A stretch of 64,000 nucleotides of DNA from Ensifer adhaerens (GTDB lineage Bacteria; Pseudomonadota; Alphaproteobacteria; Rhizobiales; Rhizobiaceae). Of this stretch, positions 59,000 through 64,000 are shown piece after piece (the first letter of the stretch is position 1; every line of letters starts with the position of its first letter). The stretch spans positions 2,294,001 to 2,358,000 of the forward strand of contig NZ_CP083349.1 in the NCBI RefSeq assembly GCF_020035535.1, given 5' to 3'. The notes under the pieces were generated by a model. The model did not search any database, was not told the origin of the DNA, and saw nothing but the letters and a program-made list of their open reading frames with translations. The translations under genes and the position numbers were made by a program.

Positions 59000-60180
59000 T
59001 TGGTTTCCTCCGCAACCTTCTGCGCTGCATCCTGCTTGCGCTCGCGGCCGGCAATGCGGACTTCGCCGCCGTCACGCAGGCGCTGCACGCCCTCGGTCAC
59101 GATCTCATCGCCTTCCGAAAGGGCCGCATCCACCAGCACCTTGTCCGGGTTGCGCTGGATGATCTTCACCGGCACCTTCTCGCTCTTGTCGCCCGTCACG
59201 CGCCAGATATAGGAGCCTTCCGAGCTCCACTGGATCGCCAGCGGATCGACCGTCGGATAGGTGTCGCCGTCAAAGGCCACGGTGACGGAGAAGGACATGC
59301 CTGCCCTCAACCTGTCCTCGGGGTTCTCCAGTCGCGCGCGCACACGCAGCGTCCGGCTTGCCTGGTCGAGCCGGTTGTCGATCGCGTGGATTACGCCATC
59401 GAGCTGGTTGCCCGGCTGGGCGATCGCAAAGGCGGTAACCGGCTGGCCGACGACGATCTTGTTGGCGAACCGCTCCGGCACCCAGAAGTCGACGAGGATT
59501 TCCGAACGGTCGTCGACGACGGCAATCGGCGTCGTGGTGGTGACATAGTCGCCGACATTGACGGTGATGATACCGACCACACCCTTCGAAGGCGCTACGA
59601 TGTCGCGGCGCTTGAGATCGAGTTCGGCGGTCTTCAGCGCCAGTTCGGCGGTCTGCATCGCGATTTCTGCGTCGCGCACGTCCACGGCCGTCACCGCGCG
59701 GGCGGTGCTGAGATTACGGTAACGCTCCACCTTTTCACGGGCGCTGTCGCGGTTCAGCCGCGCCTGGTCGGCGGCGATCTTCTGGTCGTCGCTGTCGAGC
59801 CGGGCGATCACCTGGCTCTCGGCCACCTTCTCGCCGGAGCTCACGAGGATTTCGGTGAGGTTTCCGGTCGCCGTCGGCGTCACGGTGACGGAATGGATCG
59901 CCTCGCCGTTGCCGATGGCATTCAGCCGGTCGTTGACGACGGAGGTTGCCGAGGGACGAACCATCACCAGAATTGCCGCATTGCCGCCCTGACCGCGGCC
60001 GTTGCCGCGCTCGCCACCCTGGCCACCGCCGGTCGTGGGCTTCGACAAGGCATCGATCAGCGGGTGAGAAACGCCGATGGCGGCGAGCGTTTCACCTGCG
60101 CCGGGCACGAACCGCACCCAGACGGTTGCGCCCACGAGAAGCACAGCGGCGCTCACCGCAAGCTGTTTCCAAACCCGCAT
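58996..60180 (-). CDS. RND efflux periplasmic adaptor subunit
   Basis: A 394-residue membrane-fusion protein. A signal anchor covers residues 5-24, a Gly-rich low-complexity insert (GGGQGGERGNGRGQGG) lies near residues 52-67, then come a lipoyl/barrel-sandwich domain (GNLTEILVSSGEKVAESQVI), an alpha hairpin and a beta-barrel. It links the inner-membrane permease to an outer-membrane channel. First gene of the two-gene operon. Confidence 0.92.
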   Translation of the reverse strand: MRVWKQLAVSAAVLLVGATVWVRFVPGAGETLAAIGVSHPLIDALSKPTTGGGQGGERGNGRGQGGNAAILVMVRPSATSVVNDRLNAIGNGEAIHSVTVTPTATGNLTEILVSSGEKVAESQVIARLDSDDQKIAADQARLNRDSAREKVERYRNLSTARAVTAVDVRDAEIAMQTAELALKTAELDLKRRDIVAPSKGVVGIITVNVGDYVTTTTPIAVVDDRSEILVDFWVPERFANKIVVGQPVTAFAIAQPGNQLDGVIHAIDNRLDQASRTLRVRARLENPEDRLRAGMSFSVTVAFDGDTYPTVDPLAIQWSSEGSYIWRVTGDKSEKVPVKIIQRNPDKVLVDAALSEGDEIVTEGVQRLRDGGEVRIAGRERKQDAAQKVAEETK

Positions 60181-60499
60181 TCAAGTCTCCAAATTAAGCA
60201 AAAAACACGCCCCAGCGCGGCACGTCCGGCGGTTCGTTCCGATTGCGCGGAGTATCCCTGTTCGCGCGCGTCGGGGCAATGACGGAATGCCATCATTACG
60301 CAATTGTAATAAAAGCGAATTTGTTGGCGGCATGATGACGCGCGGAGCAATTGTGCCGCAGCTTTCGGCGTGAATCTCACTTTGCTGCGCAAGCCGGCAT
60401 TTACAGCGGCTTCGGCCGCGCTATCCTGCAACCGCTGGCCGCTTTTGCCGAGCGGTTTCGCCGTCTGGTTTTTCAGTTTCTTGAAGGGGAGCAAGAACG
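60181..60499. other. Divergent promoter region of the RND operon and cyclase-family gene
   Basis: 319 bp with no gene seen. It contains one clear inverted repeat (60295-60310, listed separately) and an AT-richer segment around 60290-60330 that probably includes the RND promoter. Confidence 0.5.
60295..60310. promoter_or_regulatory. Inverted repeat ATTAC-N6-GTAAT upstream of the RND operon
   Basis: A perfect 5-bp inverted repeat with a palindromic-like GCAATT centre, 115-130 bp upstream of the adaptor start. A TetR- or MarR-type operator is possible. No regulator gene is adjacent. Confidence 0.4.
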
Positions 60500-61321
60500 A
60501 TGTGCGATGCCTGTGTGATGGAAACGGTGAAGGAGCGCATGCTCTCGCGCCGCAGCTTCTTCAAAGCCGCTGCAATTGGAACCGCCGGCCTCGCCGTGGC
60601 GAGCACCGGCGCAGCACCTCCCGCGCTCGCCCAGGGACATGGCAGCGTCACGGACCTGACCCACGAACTGCATGAGGATTTCCCGACCTTCTTCGGCCAG
60701 CAGCAGTTCTTCCGCGAGGAGAAGTTCAACTACGCCAAGGACAAGTTCAACATGTTCGAGCTCAGGGTGAACGAACACACCGGCACCCATGTCGACGCGC
60801 CCCTGCACTTTTCCGCCGATGGCCTTTCCGTTGCCGAACTGCCGGTCGACAAGCTCGTCGTGCCGCTCGTGATCGTCGACATCCGCGCGAAGGCTGCAGC
60901 AGATGCGGACGCTCAGGTGACGCCGGACGATCTCAAGGCCTGGGTCGCCGCCAATGGCGAGATCCCGGAAAATGCCTGCGTCGCCATGCTTTCGGGCTGG
61001 AGCGCGCATATGGGCACCGACAAGTTCCGCAATGCCGATGGCGGCGGCAAGCTGCATTTCCCGGGCTTCCACGTGGAAGCGGCGAAGTATCTCATCGAAG
61101 AGAGCAAGGCGGCCGGCATCGCCGTCGATACGCTGTCGCTCGATCACGGCCCTTCGCCCGATTTCGCCACCCACTATGCATGGCTGCCCGAAGGGCGCTG
61201 GGGGCTTGAGGCTGCCGCCAACCTCGACAAGCTGCCGGCCAAGGGCGCGACGCTCATTCTCGGCGCGCCGAAGCATCGCGGCGGCACCGGCGGCCCGGCG
61301 CGCGTCTTCGCGCTGGCCTAG
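60500..61321 (+). CDS. Tat-exported cyclase-family (kynurenine-formamidase-like) metal hydrolase
   Basis: A 273-residue protein. A twin-arginine signal is seen at SRRSFFKAA (Arg17-Arg18), cleaved near residue 44 after ALA. The metal-binding signature HTGTHVDAPLHF supplies His93, His97, Asp99 and probably His103. The family includes arylformamidases and isatin hydrolases; the substrate is unknown. The N-terminal MCDACVME has a CxxC that would lie ahead of the signal. GGGGAGC serves as ribosome site. Confidence 0.88.
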   Translation: MCDACVMETVKERMLSRRSFFKAAAIGTAGLAVASTGAAPPALAQGHGSVTDLTHELHEDFPTFFGQQQFFREEKFNYAKDKFNMFELRVNEHTGTHVDAPLHFSADGLSVAELPVDKLVVPLVIVDIRAKAAADADAQVTPDDLKAWVAANGEIPENACVAMLSGWSAHMGTDKFRNADGGGKLHFPGFHVEAAKYLIEESKAAGIAVDTLSLDHGPSPDFATHYAWLPEGRWGLEAAANLDKLPAKGATLILGAPKHRGGTGGPARVFALA

Positions 61322-61392
61322 GTCACGGACCTATAGAGCACACCCAGGTTTTGGCTGAAGCGAGTTTGACGGGAGCAAGGTCGTTTTCGCTT
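61322..61392. repeat. 70-bp direct repeat, left copy
   Basis: Contains CCAGGTTTTGGCTGAAGCGA, then GTTTGACGGGAGCAAGGTCG, then TTTTCGCT. About six of every seven bases match the copy at 61883-61954 in the same orientation. Confidence 0.75.
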
Positions 61393-61519
61393 CCATGGCA
61401 ACCACATGTTGCCGATCGTCGACCAGTTCCGCACCGGCTGCGTCACCATGAATCACGGTGCGCCAGCACGACGCCGATCGCGGAAAGGTCAACGGCTACG
61501 CCTGACGCGCCAAGGCACC

Positions 61520-61834
61520 CTACCCTCCAACGACTTCACTGATCTGAACGATGGGCGTGATGTCCGTATAGTTGGCGACATCCGCGGAGATCTCGGCGCG
61601 GTGCGGACCTAACGCCTCCTGGAATGTCTCGAGGCTCGGCGAGTAGACGTGGCACGCCGCGACAAACTGTGGCGCGCTTCCAGGCTCGCGACCGGCAACG
61701 CCCCTGTCGATCTCGTAGCGCAGGCAGGCATCGCCGAGCCGCTCCTCGAGCAAGGGCATGTGGGTGGTGCGGTAGTAGTCGTGGTCGAACTTCGAGCCGC
61801 CATCGGCCGGATAGTAGACGCTCATCTTGATCAT
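61520..61834 (-). CDS. EthD-domain protein
   Basis: A 104-residue protein of the EthD family (dimeric ferredoxin-like barrel), recognised by MIKMSVYYPADGGSKFDHDY, YRTTHMPLLEERLGD and the late AEISADVANYTDI. Members are linked to ether or aromatic degradation or are of unknown role. A CAGGAG ribosome site precedes the ATG. It lies between two direct repeats. Confidence 0.86.
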   Translation of the reverse strand: MIKMSVYYPADGGSKFDHDYYRTTHMPLLEERLGDACLRYEIDRGVAGREPGSAPQFVAACHVYSPSLETFQEALGPHRAEISADVANYTDITPIVQISEVVGG

Positions 61835-61882
61835 GATCGGGCTCCTGCCTGAACGCCGCTTCGAGCGTCCGAAGCTACTTCT

Positions 61883-61954
61883 AGGTTACCGACCTATGGA
61901 GCACAACCAGGTTTTGGCTGAAACACGTTTGACGAGCGCAAGGTCGTTTTCGCT
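61883..61954. repeat. 70-bp direct repeat, right copy
   Basis: Contains ACCAGGTTTTGGCTGAAACA, then CGTTTGACGAGCGCAAGGTCG cut as CGTTTGACGAGCGCAAGGTC, then TTTTCGCT; pairs with the left copy at 61322-61392. Confidence 0.75.
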
Positions 61955-62314
61955 GTGCTTTTCGAAGCGGGTGACGACGGCACCGCAGACTTTCAGATCA
62001 CGCAATCGGCCGTGGCCGCTGCAGGCACGGCTTCGGGTACGTTCCCGCCGGGTAGTTCCACACCGCTCAGCCGCGCCTCGACCGCAACCATTCGCATGGC
62101 CGACACGCCTTACGGGGCCTGCAACCCCAAGACCGTCACTGACGCCAGCGGCCAGACACGCGTGGTTGCCGCACGGCCGACGGGCTTCTGCGGACGCAGG
62201 GTCTTCATCGTCACGCAGAACGGCAACGCCTATCAGGGTTCGAGCAAAGGCGTGCTGTTTACATCAGGACCATTCGGCGCGAACAACCAACCCTGCAACG
62301 AAATCCCCAATTGA
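61955..62314 (+). pseudogene. Hypothetical protein or fragment of a secreted protein
   Basis: An open frame of 119 codons starting at a GTG, without a ribosome site or signal peptide, and open further upstream into the 70-bp repeat. It contains FQITQSAVAAAGTASGTFPP, GACNPKTVTDASGQTRVV, GFCGRRVFIVTQNGNAY and QPCNEIPN, with three cysteines and a composition typical of exported proteins. The missing N-terminus, replaced by repeat sequence, suggests a truncated gene. The family is not recognised. Confidence 0.4.
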
Positions 62315-62437
62315 ACGCATCGACGACGGCTGCCCCAAACGCAACGCTGGCAATCGCTGCGACCTTGGCTATCGTCATCGCATCAAGCGACCGGCCCGCC
62401 CGCGTGCGCCACCAGGCGACAACAGTGAAGGACACCC

Positions 62438-62845
62438 ATGAGCACCGTTACCCCGCCCCAAAACCCGGAAGCCGACCCGCGCGTCAAAGCCGTGTTCGAC
62501 GACATCCGCGCCACGCGCAAATCCGATTTCATCAACAACATGTGGCTGTGGCTCGCCTTCGATCCGGAGCTGCTGGAGCAGACCTGGCGCGACGTCAAGG
62601 CTGTGATGGCAACACCTTCGGCCCTCGATCCGCTGGTGAAGGAGATGCTCTACATTGCCGTCTCCGTCACCAATGGCTGCGGCTACTGCGCCCATTCCCA
62701 CACGGCGGCCGCGAAGGCCAAGGGCATGAGCGATGCCCAGCACGCGGATCTGCTTCGGGTGATCTCGCTTGCCGCCCGCACCAACCAGCTTGCGACCGCT
62801 CTGCAGGTGCCGGTCGATGCCGTCTTCGACAAAACCACAGAATAA
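62438..62845 (+). CDS. Carboxymuconolactone decarboxylase/AhpD-family protein
   Basis: A 135-residue, all-helical protein with the redox-type motif CGYCAHSH (Cys81, Cys84, His88), typical of AhpD-like and CMD proteins. Members act as disulfide reductases or peroxidase partners; decarboxylase activity is unlikely with a CxxC pair. An AAGGA ribosome site precedes the ATG. Monocistronic, with a small hairpin (CCTGT-CTTTCC-ACAGG) downstream. Confidence 0.87.
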   Translation: MSTVTPPQNPEADPRVKAVFDDIRATRKSDFINNMWLWLAFDPELLEQTWRDVKAVMATPSALDPLVKEMLYIAVSVTNGCGYCAHSHTAAAKAKGMSDAQHADLLRVISLAARTNQLATALQVPVDAVFDKTTE

Positions 62846-62978
62846 ATCGGGCGACCAAGAATAAGCGGTTTCGAAATCGCCTGTCTTTCCACAGGCTTGG
62901 TGCGCCGGGCGCAGAAAACGGAATAAAAGAAGAACATCCTTTCTGGCCTTTCCCCACCGAATCACTACATTGAGCCGC

Positions 62979-64000
62979 ATGATGAGTGGTTTCGACGATA
63001 TTCCTTTCTTCGACGAGGAGCCGGCGCCGCGCAAGCAGTCGCCAGCCCCTGGAGGTATTCCAGCCGCCGGAGGTATCGCTGCGCGCGCCATGGCGGCGCG
63101 TGATCGCGCCCAGCCGCGCCCGGATTATCTCTCCGGCCTCAACCCGGAACAGTCCGAAGCGGTCGAAACGCTCGATGGGCCGGTTCTCGTGCTTGCCGGC
63201 GCCGGCACAGGCAAGACCCGGGTGCTGACGACCCGCATCGCCCATATCCTTTCCACCGGCCGCGCCTTCCCCTCGCAGATCCTGGCGGTGACCTTCACCA
63301 ACAAGGCGGCGCGCGAGATGAAGGAGCGCATCGGCGTGCTCGTCGGCCATGCGGTCGAAGGCATGCCCTGGCTCGGCACCTTCCACTCGATCGGCGTCAA
63401 GCTGCTGCGTCGCCACGCCGAGCTCGTCGGCCTGCGTTCCGATTTCACCATTCTCGACACCGATGACGTGATCAGGCTGATCAAGCAGCTGATCCAGGCC
63501 GAAGGCATCGACGACAAGCGCTGGCCCGCCAAGCAGTTCGCCGGCATGATCGACGGGTGGAAGAACAAGGGCCTCGATCCCGCGCAGATCCCCGAGGGCG
63601 ACGCCCGCGCCTTTGCCAATGGCAAGGGCCGCGAACTCTACGCCGCCTACCAGAACCGGCTATTGACCCTGAACGCCTGCGACTTCGGCGATCTTCTCCT
63701 GCACCCGATCCGCATTTTCCGCATGCATGCGGACGTGCTGAAGGACTATCACGACAAGTTCCGCTACATTCTCGTCGACGAGTACCAGGACACCAACACG
63801 GCCCAGTATATGTGGCTGCGGCTCTTGGCCCAGCGGCCGAAGGGCGTGCCGCAGAACGTCTGCTGCGTCGGCGACGACGACCAGTCGATCTACGGCTGGC
63901 GCGGCGCGGAAGTGGATAACATCCTGCGCTTCGAGAAGGACTTCCCGGGCGCCAAGGTGATCAAGCTCGAGCGCAACTACCGCTCGACCGAACATATCCT
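62979..64000 (+). CDS. uvrD: UvrD/PcrA-type DNA helicase II, N-terminal part (runs off the end)
   Basis: The first 340 codons of an SF1A 3'-5' helicase. A 50-residue N-terminal extension rich in Pro/Ala precedes LNPEQSEAVETLDGPVLVLA, Walker A AGAGTGKT (about 73-80), motif Ia TFTNKAAREMKERI, Walker B LVDEYQDTN (about 265-273), and motif III GDDDQSIYGWRGA. It unwinds DNA in nucleotide-excision and mismatch repair. Two tandem ATGs (62979 and 62982) are possible starts; neither has a strong ribosome site. The C-terminal part lies outside the window. Confidence 0.95.
   Translation, partial: MMSGFDDIPFFDEEPAPRKQSPAPGGIPAAGGIAARAMAARDRAQPRPDYLSGLNPEQSEAVETLDGPVLVLAGAGTGKTRVLTTRIAHILSTGRAFPSQILAVTFTNKAAREMKERIGVLVGHAVEGMPWLGTFHSIGVKLLRRHAELVGLRSDFTILDTDDVIRLIKQLIQAEGIDDKRWPAKQFAGMIDGWKNKGLDPAQIPEGDARAFANGKGRELYAAYQNRLLTLNACDFGDLLLHPIRIFRMHADVLKDYHDKFRYILVDEYQDTNTAQYMWLRLLAQRPKGVPQNVCCVGDDDQSIYGWRGAEVDNILRFEKDFPGAKVIKLERNYRSTEHI

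Noticed and set aside
57197..59212. A 671-codon open frame on the plus strand
   Set aside because: Antisense to the RND permease gene; Arg/His/Asp-rich with no recognisable domain.
1..64000. CRISPR array, tRNA, rRNA, prophage or complete IS element
   Set aside because: No regularly spaced repeats, cloverleaf-like sequences other than the tmRNA acceptor piece, phage structural genes or transposase genes were seen.

Overview
The window is high-GC, gene-dense chromosomal DNA from an alphaproteobacterium of the Rhizobiales, most likely Sinorhizobium/Ensifer. The strongest evidence is a circularly permuted tmRNA gene encoding the tag ANDNYAEARLAA. Further support comes from RIME-type palindromic repeats in several gaps, the order thyA-GST-folA-hflK-hflC-DUF2065-ACT-degP, the miaA/serB head-to-head pair, and a CyaA-type adenylate cyclase with a TPR tail. 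No prophage, complete insertion sequence, CRISPR array, rRNA or tRNA gene was found. Species assignment is inference.

Layout. 1-4.8 kb: end of a spermidine-synthase-like gene, a compact RecD-like helicase, an AbrB-type membrane protein, and a secreted protein/ECF sigma/anti-sigma operon. 4.85-6.8 kb: two overlapping family 2 glycosyltransferase genes. 6.86-8.5 kb: a cobalt-type nitrile hydratase operon. 8.7-16.6 kb: accessory metabolism (SDR-DoxX fusion, LysE exporter, Tat-exported metallo-beta-lactamase-fold protein with divergent LysR, aldo/keto reductase, quinone-reductase-like enzyme). 17-19.6 kb: acetolactate synthase genes ilvI-ilvN behind an attenuator with a probably leaderless leader peptide. 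19.9-28.7 kb: MATE pump, Old Yellow Enzyme with divergent LysR, adenylate cyclase, Ca2+/H+ exchanger, and an Lrp regulator divergent from azlCD. 28.7-34.8 kb: HerA-like ATPase, methyltransferase, VOC protein, and miaA divergent from serB and a GNAT gene.

35-45.8 kb: LysR gene, degP, the hflKC membrane-protease-regulator operon, folA, a GST gene and thyA, then the tmRNA gene directly upstream of sspB. tmRNA makes the degradation tag and SspB delivers tagged proteins to ClpXP, so these neighbours belong to one quality-control pathway, and HflKC and DegP extend the theme. 45.9-53.2 kb: an orphan TadG-like protein, a large AsmA-family protein and an FAD-linked D-lactate/glycolate-type dehydrogenase. 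53.3-55.3 kb: a chromosomal tetA/tetR divergon with two tet-operator-like palindromes whose centres are 30 bp apart. 55.4-60.2 kb: a DUF1772 gene and an RND efflux operon. 60.5-64 kb: a Tat-exported cyclase-family hydrolase, an EthD protein between 70-bp direct repeats, a CMD/AhpD-like protein and the start of a UvrD/PcrA helicase that runs off the end.

The items most worth a second look are the ilv leader/attenuator, the ssrA-sspB neighbourhood, the tet divergon, the His-rich nitrile hydratase alpha subunit, the repeat-flanked EthD segment, and a dispersed intergenic repeat family seen at four places.
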